This document shows positions 25,582 to 33,773 of a DNA stretch of 44,628 nucleotides, one piece after another (position 1 is the stretch's first letter; each line of letters starts with the position of its first letter). The translations under genes and the position numbers were made by a program. The notes beneath the pieces were generated by a model. That model was not told where the DNA came from. It did no database searches and worked only from the letters and a program-made list of their open reading frames with translations. The DNA is from JBELHJ01 sp042091495 (GTDB taxonomy: Bacteria; Bacteroidota; Bacteroidia; Flavobacteriales; Flavobacteriaceae): positions 1-44,628 of the forward strand of contig JBELHJ010000014.1 of the NCBI GenBank assembly GCA_042091495.1, in the 5' to 3' direction.

Positions 25582-27098
25582 GACTGGTTCTTGGAGATCA
25601 ATTGAATGCCAACCACAGTTGGTTTCAAACGGTTGATCCTAATGTGATTTATACGTTTTTTGAAACGCAAAGTGAATTGGATTATACCCAACATCATATT
25701 CAAAAAGTGGTGGGTATTTTTATGGCTATGCGTGATTTTGCTAACAAGCTCAAAACATCAGGACATAACGTGGTTTATCTAAAAATCAACGCTACAGAAA
25801 ACCTACAAAACTTTGGTGAAAACCTAAAAAGTATTATATCAGAAAATAAGGCCCATAAATTTGAATATATTGAGCCTGATGAATATCGTGTAGCTAAGCA
25901 TTTACATCTATTTTGCGAAGCCATTAAAATACCCAATACAGTATATAGCAGCGAGCATTTTTACACCTCAAGAAAGGAATTAAAAACCTTTTTTACAGGT
26001 AAAAAAACTTACCTCATGGAATCCTTTTATCGTATGATGCGAAAAAAACATGAGGTCTTAATGGTGGGAAGCAATCCATTTGGTGGGCAATGGAATTTTG
26101 ATAAAAACAACAGGAATAAATGGTCTACAAAAGATCCACTTCCTAATGCACTTAATTTTGAAAACGACTACAATGCTATAATAAGTGATTTAAAACAAGT
26201 AAATCATAAATGCATAGGAAAGCTCGAAGACCAATATTTCACTTACCCCATTAATTATGATCAGGCGCTAGAATTGTTAGACTTCTTTTGTAAACACTTA
26301 CTCATACATTTTGGAACATTTCAAGATGCCATGCATACATCACAAAAATTTCTGTTTCACTCCAAATTGTCTTTCGCACTCAACCTAAAAATAATAAGCC
26401 CTAAAGAAGTTATAGATACGGTGGTTACTTATGCTTCAAAACACCCTGAAATCCATATTGCACAGACTGAAGGTTTTGTTAGACAAATTTTAGGCTGGAG
26501 AGAATACATGCGAGGCATGTATTGGGCACTCATGCCAGAATACAAAGCACTCAATACACTCCATAATACCAATAAGCTGCCCAATTTTTACTGGAATGGC
26601 AACACCAAAATGAATTGCCTTAAGCACAGTATCAACCAATCATTAGAAAACAGCTACGCCCACCACATACAGCGCCTTATGATTACGGGGAATTTTGCAC
26701 TTCTAGCACAGTGTCATCCAGATGAAGTGGACCAATGGTACCTGGGCATCTATCTCGATGCTATTGAATGGGTACAACTTCCCAACACACGAGGAATGAG
26801 TCAATATGCCGACGGAGGTAAAATTGCCACAAAACCCTACGTATCTTCTGGTGCCTATATCAATAAAATGAGTAACTATTGTAAAGATTGTTGCTATAAT
26901 GTCAAAGAAAAAACAACTGACGATGCTTGCCCTTTTAATGCGCTGTATTGGAATTTCCTAGATGATAAAAAAGAACAACTTGCAGGTAATCGCAGAATGA
27001 GTATGATGTATGCCCTACTTCGAAAAATGCCTGCAGAAAACCTGTATCAAATAAAACAAAAAGCCCATCACATAATCTCCAACATTAATGACTACTAA
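25557..27098 (+). CDS. Iron-sulfur bacterial cryptochrome/(6-4) photolyase (FeS-BCP, PhrB type)
   Basis: 513 residues, typical for the FeS-BCP group (formerly DUF523-unrelated phr-like proteins). It begins IIRLVLGDQLN, the group's signature start. FVRQILGWREYMRGMYW and NHTNKLPNFYW-type motifs form the FAD region. Four cysteines, C354 (KMNCLKH), C442, C445 (YCKDC) and C458 (DDACPF), have the same 3 and 13 residue spacing as the [4Fe-4S] ligands C438, C441 and C454 of Agrobacterium PhrB, with C350 as the first ligand there. The group repairs (6-4) photoproducts and uses a lumazine antenna. Its gene overlaps both neighbours. Confidence 0.9.
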   Translation: MASSNTIIRLVLGDQLNANHSWFQTVDPNVIYTFFETQSELDYTQHHIQKVVGIFMAMRDFANKLKTSGHNVVYLKINATENLQNFGENLKSIISENKAHKFEYIEPDEYRVAKHLHLFCEAIKIPNTVYSSEHFYTSRKELKTFFTGKKTYLMESFYRMMRKKHEVLMVGSNPFGGQWNFDKNNRNKWSTKDPLPNALNFENDYNAIISDLKQVNHKCIGKLEDQYFTYPINYDQALELLDFFCKHLLIHFGTFQDAMHTSQKFLFHSKLSFALNLKIISPKEVIDTVVTYASKHPEIHIAQTEGFVRQILGWREYMRGMYWALMPEYKALNTLHNTNKLPNFYWNGNTKMNCLKHSINQSLENSYAHHIQRLMITGNFALLAQCHPDEVDQWYLGIYLDAIEWVQLPNTRGMSQYADGGKIATKPYVSSGAYINKMSNYCKDCCYNVKEKTTDDACPFNALYWNFLDDKKEQLAGNRRMSMMYALLRKMPAENLYQIKQKAHHIISNINDY

Positions 27099-28569
27099 AA
27101 AGACACCTATAAATATTGTTTGGTTTAAACGGGATTTAAGACTTCATGATAATGAGGCCCTACACAACGCGCTTAATGCACCACACAAAACCTTGTTAAT
27201 ATATTGCTTTGAGCCACTATTAATGAATGATCCACATTACAGTGAACGCCACTGGAATTTCATCAAACAATCACTTATTGATCTTGATAAGTCCTTGTCC
27301 TTGTATCAAACTAAAATCCTTTGTATCTCTTCAGACATTATCGCACTTATTCAAGCATTAAGTGAAAAATTTGATGTTAAACACATTTTTTCACATCAAG
27401 AAACTGGAATCAATGCCACCTTCGAACGGGATAAAAAAATGAAACGTTTTGTGAGAAATAATATGATCCAATGGACAGAAAATATAAATAACGGCGTACA
27501 AAGAGGCTCAAAAAACAGAGCACAGTGGGTTGAAAAATGGAACGATTTTATGAATCAAGATTGCTACCGTAACGCTTTAGATCCCAATCAGTTCATACCG
27601 CTTCAAATCATAAAGCAATTAGAAAACGAACTCAATACGGCTTCACTTGACACGGTCAGTAATCCACTCAGACAACAAGGGGGCAGATCGCAAGCTCTCA
27701 AATATCTGGAAACCTTCCTAAATAGCAGACACAAGACGTACACTTATAATATTTCCAAACCACTGCATGCTAGAACCAGTTGCAGCAGACTTTCACCTTA
27801 TCTAGCTTGGGGTAACCTTTCTGTTCGCGAAGTCTATCAGGCTTCTAAAGCTGTAGTTAATTCAAAAAACAGCAGGCACCTCAATGCGTTTTTGTCGCGC
27901 TTAAGATGGCAAGCACACTTCATTCAAAAATTCGAAATGGAATTTGAAATGGAATTTGTAAGTATTAATAAAGGATACCGGAAATTGGTTAAAAAAGTTT
28001 CCAAAGCCTACCAAAAGGCTTGGCAAGAAGGGCGTACAGGATTTCCATTGGTGGATGCTTGTATGCGATGTCTTAATGAAACAGGTTATCTTAATTTTAG
28101 AATGCGTGCCATGGTGGTTTCGTTTTATACCCATAATCTTTGGCAAAGCTGGCAATCGGCTACAACTTATTTATCACAACAATTTTTGGACTTCGAACCC
28201 GGAATACACTTTCCGCAACTGCAAATGCAGGCTGGTGAAACAGGAGTCAATACACTTCGTATATACAACCCCGTCAAAAACAGTTATGAGTTAGATCCTG
28301 ATGGCGATTTTATAAAAAAATGGGTACCAGAATTGAAAGAATTGGAATACCCATTCTATCATGAACCATGGAAAATGACCACCTTAGAGCAAGCCATGAA
28401 CCAATTCTTTTTGGATGAAAACTATCCACAACCCATAATAGATCTTAAAACTTCCAGACTCAATGCCAGCAGTGTACTTTGGGGGCTTAGAAAAGAAAAA
28501 GCCGTCCGGGAAGATGCCAAACGAATTAAAGCCAAACACATAAATAATCCCAACAGTGGCAATAGATAA
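27088..28569 (+). CDS. Third photolyase/cryptochrome-family flavoprotein
   Basis: 493 residues. The antenna domain begins NIVWFKRDLRLHDNEALHNAL. The C-terminal FAD domain has TSCSRLSPYLAWGNLSVREVYQ (near 230-251), FLSRLRWQAHFIQKFEMEF, GRTGFPLVDACMRCLNETGYLNFRMR and QAGETGVNTLRIYNPVKNSYELDP. The last two depart from classical photolyases: the usual N(M/L)HNRxRM is LNFRMRAMV, and NTLRIYNPVK replaces the DAAPYFRIFNP segment. It belongs to the FAD-binding-domain clade that accompanies DASH and FeS-BCP genes. Repair activity is uncertain; a photoreceptor or RNA-related role is possible. It is the last gene of unit 1, without a visible terminator. Confidence 0.83.
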   Translation: MTTKKTPINIVWFKRDLRLHDNEALHNALNAPHKTLLIYCFEPLLMNDPHYSERHWNFIKQSLIDLDKSLSLYQTKILCISSDIIALIQALSEKFDVKHIFSHQETGINATFERDKKMKRFVRNNMIQWTENINNGVQRGSKNRAQWVEKWNDFMNQDCYRNALDPNQFIPLQIIKQLENELNTASLDTVSNPLRQQGGRSQALKYLETFLNSRHKTYTYNISKPLHARTSCSRLSPYLAWGNLSVREVYQASKAVVNSKNSRHLNAFLSRLRWQAHFIQKFEMEFEMEFVSINKGYRKLVKKVSKAYQKAWQEGRTGFPLVDACMRCLNETGYLNFRMRAMVVSFYTHNLWQSWQSATTYLSQQFLDFEPGIHFPQLQMQAGETGVNTLRIYNPVKNSYELDPDGDFIKKWVPELKELEYPFYHEPWKMTTLEQAMNQFFLDENYPQPIIDLKTSRLNASSVLWGLRKEKAVREDAKRIKAKHINNPNSGNR

Positions 28570-28573
28570 TAGC

Positions 28574-28629
28574 ATAGTGTTAAATTTTGTTTAATCTTTT
28601 TGTTTAGAGGTTAAACAAATATATCTTTA
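28574..28629 (+). promoter_or_regulatory. Shared composite regulatory element, copy 2, with promoter
   Basis: GTTAAATTTTGTTTAAT (28579-28595), 14 bases, GTTAAACA (28610-28617), as at 20080. It is overlaid on a promoter: TTTTTG (28597-28602), a 19-base spacer and TATCTTTA (28622-28629). The half-site GTTAAACA therefore lies in the spacer, the position used by MerR-family activators, which act on 19-base spacers. Copy 1 lacks such a clear -33. Confidence 0.8.
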
Positions 28630-28633
28630 TGTT

Positions 28634-29059
28634 GTGATATTTAATTCAACATACCATAACGATGAAACAATTGAACTAATTAATGACCTTGTGGGCCAAC
28701 CTTTCAGCTGGCTTAAGCGCTTTAAGCTAGGTGGTGTTGGTTCTAAAAGAATGATTATTAACACCTGTTCCCCTAAATTCAGTTTCATACAAAATAAAAC
28801 TGAAGACATTAACTACGGCAACATTGAGTTAAGGCCTAAAGGTATAGTTGTCTATATCAATAAAGGACTAGAAACATTTGCTTGGCCAATTCCTTATTAT
28901 AAACTAGTAGTTTATAAGACTGAAGGGTTGTCATTACATGCTAACGGAAGCTTTGTAAAATTTAAATCCAATAAAACATTTAAAGAAAATAAAATTTTTA
29001 TCAATAAACTGTTAGACCAAAAAATCGACTTTCAAACCAATTTTATTGCCATTACATGA
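28634..29059 (+). CDS. Unknown 141-residue protein, first gene of unit 2
   Basis: A GTG at 28634 starts IFNSTYHNDETIELINDLVG, and no in-frame ATG occurs until residue 40, so GTG is the best start. It lies only five bases after the predicted -7 element, so the mRNA may be leaderless. The protein is a small alpha/beta sequence, PH-like in pattern (RPKGIVVYINKGLETFAWPIPYYKLVVYKT is a run of strands), with a basic C-terminal end. I recognise no named family. It overlaps the TIGR03643 gene by four bases. Membership in the light-stress cluster is the only functional clue. Confidence 0.72.
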   Translation: MIFNSTYHNDETIELINDLVGQPFSWLKRFKLGGVGSKRMIINTCSPKFSFIQNKTEDINYGNIELRPKGIVVYINKGLETFAWPIPYYKLVVYKTEGLSLHANGSFVKFKSNKTFKENKIFINKLLDQKIDFQTNFIAIT

Positions 29060-29340
29060 CAACAGCTAATGCTTTCTCAGAACGTCAAGTCGATCGTATT
29101 ATTGAAATGGCTTGGGAAGATCGCACACCATTTGAAGCAATTAAATTCCAATTCAAAATCAGTGAGCGCCAAGTTATAGATTTAATGCGTCGTGAGTTAA
29201 AAACGAGTAGTTTTAAACTCTGGCGTAAAAGAGTACAAAACAATAAAAACAAACATTTACAAAAACGCACGTTTGATAAAGGACGATTTAAATGTTCTCG
29301 TCAACGAAGTATTACACAAAATAAAATTTCAAAACGCTAA
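29056..29340 (+). CDS. TIGR03643 family small protein
   Basis: 94 residues. RQVDRIIEMAWEDRTPFEAI (10-29), then FKISERQVIDLMRRELKTSSFKLWRKRV (33-60) is the TIGR03643 signature and looks like a helix-turn-helix fold. The tail is highly basic (KNKHLQKRTFDKGRFKCSRQR), consistent with nucleic-acid binding. The family is known from photolyase and DUF2256 neighbourhoods, but its function is not established. The short tail after residue 60 is longer than in many relatives. It starts inside the previous gene and ends three bases before folE. Confidence 0.85.
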   Translation: MTTANAFSERQVDRIIEMAWEDRTPFEAIKFQFKISERQVIDLMRRELKTSSFKLWRKRVQNNKNKHLQKRTFDKGRFKCSRQRSITQNKISKR

Positions 29341-29343
29341 ATT

Positions 29344-30060
29344 ATGAAAACTGCTACGCATGCTGCCCCATTTGATACACTAGACCTCAGCCAGCTCTCT
29401 GCAGCAGAAGTCGGTGATGACCACATTCTAACGTCTATTGACACACCATTAAGATCTGATGCCTTTTCAATGAGTGATATGGACAAGAAAAAACGAATAG
29501 CCATACTCTTTGAAGAAATCATGTCGGTCATGGGACTGGATTTAACAGACGATTCACTAAGAGGTACACCTGAACGTGTGGCCAAAATGTACATCGACGA
29601 AATTTATTCAGGGTTGAATCCAAAAAACAAACCCAAAGTGGCTTTGTTTGACAATAAATACCAATACAACCAAATGCTTTTAGAAAAAAATATTACGTTT
29701 TATTCTAACTGCGAACACCACTTTGTTCCAATCATTGGGAAAGCGCATGTTGCCTATATATCATCCGGTAAAGTTATTGGATTATCAAAATTAAATCGCA
29801 TTGTCCAGTATTATGCGAAGCGCCCTCAAGTTCAAGAAAGACTTACTAATCAAATTGCTACAGAGCTTCAAAACATCCTAAATACAAAAAATGTTGCTGT
29901 TATTATAGATGCTAAACATTTATGTGTATCTTCAAGGGGTATAAAAGACGATACTTCTACAACAGTAACATCATTTTATGGTGGTGAATTTAATACACCC
30001 AACAAAATTAACGAACTACAAAATTATTTGAACGCTAATGGATATTCTAGAGAAAGCTAA
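29344..30060 (+). CDS. folE: GTP cyclohydrolase I
   Basis: 238 residues. It converts GTP to 7,8-dihydroneopterin triphosphate, the first step of folate and pterin synthesis. Zinc ligands are C123, H126 (NCEHHFVP) and C194 (KHLCVSSRGIKD). IGLSKLNRIVQYYAKRPQVQERLTNQI is the conserved core. The N-terminal 40 residues are an extension before the fold (SMSDMDKKKRIA). Its position in a photolyase cluster suggests a dedicated supply of folate or pterin antenna chromophore, in addition to any housekeeping copy elsewhere. Its 3' end overlaps the 74-residue gene by 23 bases. Confidence 0.95.
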   Translation: MKTATHAAPFDTLDLSQLSAAEVGDDHILTSIDTPLRSDAFSMSDMDKKKRIAILFEEIMSVMGLDLTDDSLRGTPERVAKMYIDEIYSGLNPKNKPKVALFDNKYQYNQMLLEKNITFYSNCEHHFVPIIGKAHVAYISSGKVIGLSKLNRIVQYYAKRPQVQERLTNQIATELQNILNTKNVAVIIDAKHLCVSSRGIKDDTSTTVTSFYGGEFNTPNKINELQNYLNANGYSRES

Positions 30061-30262
30061 AGAATTTGAAACTCGAAAATTCTCCTTTAAAAACACAAGT
30101 GATCGTATTATAGCAGCAAGAGAAGCCAAAGAGATTATCCTTGCTGTGAATGAAATTTATAAGCAAAATAAAGATCCTGAAATCATGGATCTTATGAAAA
30201 GACTTACTGCTGTTAAACAAAAAATAGAAAAACGCCTCAAAGGTAAACCACTCACTTCTTAG
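30038..30262 (+). CDS. Unknown 74-residue helical protein
   Basis: MDILEKAKEFETRKFSFKNT and the following KEIILAVNEIYKQ and MDLMKRLTAVKQKIEKRLKG suggest two or three amphipathic helices with many Lys and Glu. No signal or membrane segment and no known motif is seen. The ATG lies within folE (23-base overlap), so the frame is translationally coupled, which supports a real gene. Function is unknown. It may be a small partner protein of FolE or of the other unit 2 products. Confidence 0.7.
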   Translation: MDILEKAKEFETRKFSFKNTSDRIIAAREAKEIILAVNEIYKQNKDPEIMDLMKRLTAVKQKIEKRLKGKPLTS

Positions 30263-30285
30263 ATGGTATAAAGCCCATTACACTC

Positions 30286-30972
30286 ATGAAAAATATTATT
30301 GTTGTAGGAGGAAGTAAAGGTATAGGATACGCTTTACTCCAATCAAATATTACCCATTCTAAAGTATTTAATATCAGCCGCACAGCGCCAGAGCTTGTCC
30401 ACGACAACCTCGTGCATTTGCAATGTGATGTCACTCAGGATCCTCTTCCTCATATCGAAGAACCTATTGATGCCTTGATTTATTGTCCTGGTTCAATCAA
30501 TCTAAAACCTATCACCAGACTAAGTACAGAAGATTTTGAACAAGATTATCAAATTAATGTCATCGGTGCTGTTAAATGTATCAAACAATACCTACCAAAC
30601 TTAAAGCAAAGCAGTCATCCTGCAGTAGTGTTTTTTAGTACGGTAGCAACCAAACTAGGCATGCCGTTTCACTCAAGTGTTGCTGCTTCTAAAGCTGCAG
30701 TAGAAGGACTTACCAAAAGTTTGGCGGCAGAGCTTGCGCCTCACATTAGAGTTAATGCTATTGCCCCAACGGTTACCAATACGCCTTTAGCAGCTAAATT
30801 ACTTAGAAACGAAAAAACTACTGAAATGTTAAAAGAACGTCATCCGTTAAAAATGATATTAGACCCGGATGAAGTTGCCCAAACTGTCAATTTTTTAATA
30901 ACTACTAAAAGCCGCTCCATGTCTGGTCAGATTTTAGAAATGGATTGCGGTATTGTTAATCTCAAATTATAA
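30286..30972 (+). CDS. Short-chain dehydrogenase/reductase lacking the catalytic Tyr
   Basis: 228 residues. NAD(P) motif VGGSKGIGYAL is at 7-17, and FFSTVATKLGMPFHSSVAASKAAVEGL spans 116-142. The catalytic Ser (S118) and Lys (K136) are present, but the residue four before the Lys, normally Tyr, is V132. The C-terminal MSGQILEMDCGI resembles the usual SGQxxxxDGG. Classical dehydrogenase activity is therefore doubtful; it may use another mechanism or bind a ligand. It follows the 74-residue gene and ends three bases before the glutathione peroxidase gene. Confidence 0.87.
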   Translation: MKNIIVVGGSKGIGYALLQSNITHSKVFNISRTAPELVHDNLVHLQCDVTQDPLPHIEEPIDALIYCPGSINLKPITRLSTEDFEQDYQINVIGAVKCIKQYLPNLKQSSHPAVVFFSTVATKLGMPFHSSVAASKAAVEGLTKSLAAELAPHIRVNAIAPTVTNTPLAAKLLRNEKTTEMLKERHPLKMILDPDEVAQTVNFLITTKSRSMSGQILEMDCGIVNLKL

Positions 30973-30975
30973 TCC

Positions 30976-31515
30976 ATGAACCCATTCAAATTATTTGTTG
31001 CAACCATTTGTTCGTTGTCAACTGCTTTTACATCAAAACCACCTCAAAGTATTTACAATTTATCCATAAAAAGCATCTCAAACGAGACCATAGATTTAGG
31101 CCAATACAAAGACAAATACATACTGTTCGTTAATGTTGCTTCCAAGTGTGGCTTTACCAAACAATATAAAGACCTTCAAAAACTTCATGAAACCTATAAA
31201 GACCGTTTAGTAGTTATTGGCTTACCATGTAATCAGTTTGGTAAACAAGAACCTGGAAATGCCAAAACCATTCAAGAATTTTGTAGTGTTAATTATAGTG
31301 TAAGCTTTCCTATTACCGAAAAAATTGAGGTCAAAGGAGCCAACCAACACCCCATATACCAGTGGTTAACAACCAAAGCAGCCAATGGCTCCAAAGATTC
31401 ATCGGTGAAATGGAATTTTCAAAAATATCTGGTAAATCCTAATGGAGAGTTAGTAGATTTCTATTATTCAACAACCAATCCGTTAAGTAACAAAATCACT
31501 AAATATTTGCAGTAA
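30976..31515 (+). CDS. Glutathione peroxidase-family thiol peroxidase
   Basis: 179 residues. FVNVASKCGFTKQYKDL carries the peroxidatic Cys (C58) in place of selenocysteine. LPCNQFGKQEPG and VKWNFQKYLVNPNG supply the conserved Gln and Trp. The resolving Cys is probably in LPCNQFG or EFCSVNY. The first 22 residues (MNPFKLFVATICSLSTAFTS) are hydrophobic and may be a signal peptide, which would place it in the periplasm. It removes lipid and organic peroxides, a fitting job under photo-oxidative stress. As no glutathione system is implied, thioredoxin is the likely reductant. It overlaps the next start by one base. Confidence 0.9.
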   Translation: MNPFKLFVATICSLSTAFTSKPPQSIYNLSIKSISNETIDLGQYKDKYILFVNVASKCGFTKQYKDLQKLHETYKDRLVVIGLPCNQFGKQEPGNAKTIQEFCSVNYSVSFPITEKIEVKGANQHPIYQWLTTKAANGSKDSSVKWNFQKYLVNPNGELVDFYYSTTNPLSNKITKYLQ

Positions 31516-31973
31516 TGTTGTTAAAGCGCATCATCATATTTATAGTGCTTAATTTTGGTGCACTAAGCTTAGGGAGTTATCTTATGAATAACGGTCCACA
31601 GTCCGAATGGTATGCGGCTTTAGTTAAAGCACCTTGGAACCCTCCGGGTTGGCTTTTTGGTGTAGCCTGGTTCAGTATTATGGCTTGCTTTGCGCTATAC
31701 TTAAGTTGGGCTTACCCTAAAGTAAACCGAAAACTGTTCCTACTCCTTTTCATTCCTCAATGGATCTTAAACGTGAGCTGGAATTATGTGTTTTTCAATC
31801 AACAACTTATCAACGGCGGTATCATTGTATTACTGCTGCTTACAGCTATAGTATATGTTACACTTTTTGCATTCTACAAACCTTTAAAAATGAAGTCGCT
31901 ATTAATTGTGCCTTACTGCCTTTGGCTGGTGTTAGCATGTTCATTAAATATTTATATCGCAGTTTATAATTAA
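31515..31973 (+). CDS. TspO/MBR family membrane protein
   Basis: 152 residues with five transmembrane helices. WYAALVKAPWNPPGWLFGVAW (about residues 32-52) and LNVSWNYVFF match the TspO consensus, including the Pro-rich, Trp-rich cytosolic loop. TspO binds and can degrade porphyrins. In phototrophs it represses photosynthesis genes and helps oxidative stress tolerance. Here it probably limits light-activated porphyrins. It sits between the peroxidase and SRPBCC genes with almost no spacing. Confidence 0.92.
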   Translation: MLLKRIIIFIVLNFGALSLGSYLMNNGPQSEWYAALVKAPWNPPGWLFGVAWFSIMACFALYLSWAYPKVNRKLFLLLFIPQWILNVSWNYVFFNQQLINGGIIVLLLLTAIVYVTLFAFYKPLKMKSLLIVPYCLWLVLACSLNIYIAVYN

Positions 31974-31975
31974 GT

Positions 31976-32440
31976 ATGAAAATTTACACCCTACATAGAA
32001 CCCAGAAGCTCCCCATTACTCAAGAAGAAGCTTGGAATTTTTTGTCGGATCCCCATAACCTTGGTCGCATCACCCCAAAAGGCATGGACTTTAGAATCCT
32101 CAGTGGAGCAGACCGCCCAATGTTTGCCGGACAAATTATAGAATATACTGTAAAACCCTTAGCTGGTATTAGTACCAAGTGGGTTACAGAGATTACCCAT
32201 TTTGTAAAAAACCACTATTTTGTTGATGAGCAACGTTATGGACCTTATGCATTATGGCACCATAAACATTTCATTAGGCCAGTTGCAGGGGGTGTAGAGA
32301 TGGAAGATTTAATTCACTACAAACTACCATTAGGGATCTTAGGACAATTGGCACATGGCCTATTTGTAAAAGACAAACTAAATGGCATTTTTGAATTCAG
32401 AAATAAAGTATTAGAGGAAAAATTTGGCACTTTAACATGA
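31976..32440 (+). CDS. SRPBCC ligand-binding protein
   Basis: 154 residues. MKIYTLHRTQKLPITQEEAW, then FLSDPHNLGRITPKGMDFRIL and KWVTEITHFVKNHYFVDEQRYGPYALWHHKHF follow the START/SRPBCC (CDGSH-unrelated, cyclase/dehydrase-like) fold with a hydrophobic cavity. It may bind a flavin, pterin or lipid. In photolyase clusters this family is recurrent, but no ligand is known. Four bases overlap the photolyase gene. Confidence 0.8.
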   Translation: MKIYTLHRTQKLPITQEEAWNFLSDPHNLGRITPKGMDFRILSGADRPMFAGQIIEYTVKPLAGISTKWVTEITHFVKNHYFVDEQRYGPYALWHHKHFIRPVAGGVEMEDLIHYKLPLGILGQLAHGLFVKDKLNGIFEFRNKVLEEKFGTLT

Positions 32441-33741
32441 AACAACCGGTCACTATTTTTTGGTTTAGAAGAGATTTAAGGCTTGAGGATAACCACGGGT
32501 TATACCAGGCCTTAAAACATTACAGTAATGTATTACCAATTTTCATTTTTGACCCTGAAATAATTGACGAACTCCCTCAATCAGATGCCCGTTTAGCATT
32601 CATTCATGATCAGCTTAAAAATATTAAACAAACACTTGAAGATAAATTTGAAAGTACACTGCTTACACTTTATCAACGTCCAGAGGAAGCTTTTAAAACA
32701 CTGCTCGATCAGTATGCTATAAAAGTAGTAATCACAAATACAGATTATGAACCTTATGCCATTGCTAGAGACACGGAAGTAACGCAACTACTCAAGCAAC
32801 ATCAAATAACATTTCTAAGCTATAAGGATCAGGTTATTTTTGAGCAAAACGAAGTAGTTAAAGCAGATGGAACGCCTTATGTGGTTTATACACCATACAT
32901 GAGACGCTGGAGAGACCACCTCAATCAAACCCAAATTAAATCATTTGATACATTAAAACACGCTTCATCATTTTTAAAAACCACGGCGTATCCGTTTCAT
33001 AGTCTTGAAGACTTAAAGCATAGTCCTTCACGTATCAAAATACCACAATACAAAGTAGACAAAGACATGGTAACAGCCTATGAGGCCACCAGAAACTTTC
33101 CTGCTATTAAAGGCACGTCTAAATTGGGTCCTCATCTTAGATTTGGAACAGTATCCATAAGAAAATTGGTAGATTATTGTCTTAAATTTTCAAACGATAC
33201 CTTTTTAAAAGAGTTAATATGGCGGGAATTCTTCATGCAAATTTTATGGCATTTTCCAAATACCGCAGAACGTGCTTTCAAATCCAAATATGATCGTATT
33301 GCATGGCGAAATAATTCGGACGATTTCAAAGCCTGGTGTGAAGGTAAAACAGGCTATCCGCTTGTAGATGCTGGCATGCGTGAACTCAATGAATCGGGTT
33401 TCATGCACAACAGGGTACGCATGTTAGTCGGTAGTTTTTTATGCAAACACTTATTAATCGACTGGCGTTGGGGTGAAGCTTATTTTGCTGAAAAACTCAA
33501 CGATTACGAAATGGCAAGTAACGTAGGGAATTGGCAGTGGGTTGCGGGATGTGGTGTGGATGCAGCACCTTATTTTAGGATTTTCAATCCCACTACACAA
33601 ATACAAAAATTCGACAAACAATTACAATACATTAACAAATGGGTGCAAGACCTAAACACCCTAGAATATCCCCAACCCATTGTAGATCACAAATTGGCCA
33701 GAGCGCGTTGCCTTAAAACATATAAAGCCGCTCTAGATTAA
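32437..33741 (+). CDS. Class I CPD photolyase
   Basis: 434 residues. The N-terminal antenna domain starts TIFWFRRDLRLEDNHGLYQAL. The FAD domain has TSKLGPHLRFGTVSIRKLV (near 226-244), ELIWREFFMQILWHFP, GKTGYPLVDAGMRELNESGFMHNRVRMLVGSFLCKHLLIDWRWGEAYFAEKL and GNWQWVAGCGVDAAPYFRIFNP, i.e. the complete classical motif set that the protein at 27088 lacks. It is the most likely true repair enzyme for cyclobutane dimers in double-stranded DNA. The last gene of unit 2, with the convergent murA 32 bases beyond. Confidence 0.93.
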   Translation: MKQPVTIFWFRRDLRLEDNHGLYQALKHYSNVLPIFIFDPEIIDELPQSDARLAFIHDQLKNIKQTLEDKFESTLLTLYQRPEEAFKTLLDQYAIKVVITNTDYEPYAIARDTEVTQLLKQHQITFLSYKDQVIFEQNEVVKADGTPYVVYTPYMRRWRDHLNQTQIKSFDTLKHASSFLKTTAYPFHSLEDLKHSPSRIKIPQYKVDKDMVTAYEATRNFPAIKGTSKLGPHLRFGTVSIRKLVDYCLKFSNDTFLKELIWREFFMQILWHFPNTAERAFKSKYDRIAWRNNSDDFKAWCEGKTGYPLVDAGMRELNESGFMHNRVRMLVGSFLCKHLLIDWRWGEAYFAEKLNDYEMASNVGNWQWVAGCGVDAAPYFRIFNPTTQIQKFDKQLQYINKWVQDLNTLEYPQPIVDHKLARARCLKTYKAALD

Positions 33742-33773
33742 GCAGCTTTACAAGAATATTTTAATTAAAACGT

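Noticed and set aside
27934..27957. Tandem 12-base repeat coding EMEFEMEF in the third photolyase
   Set aside because: The segment fits the normal FEMExxxEF length of this clade, so it is not a duplication insert; the DNA identity is probably coincidence.
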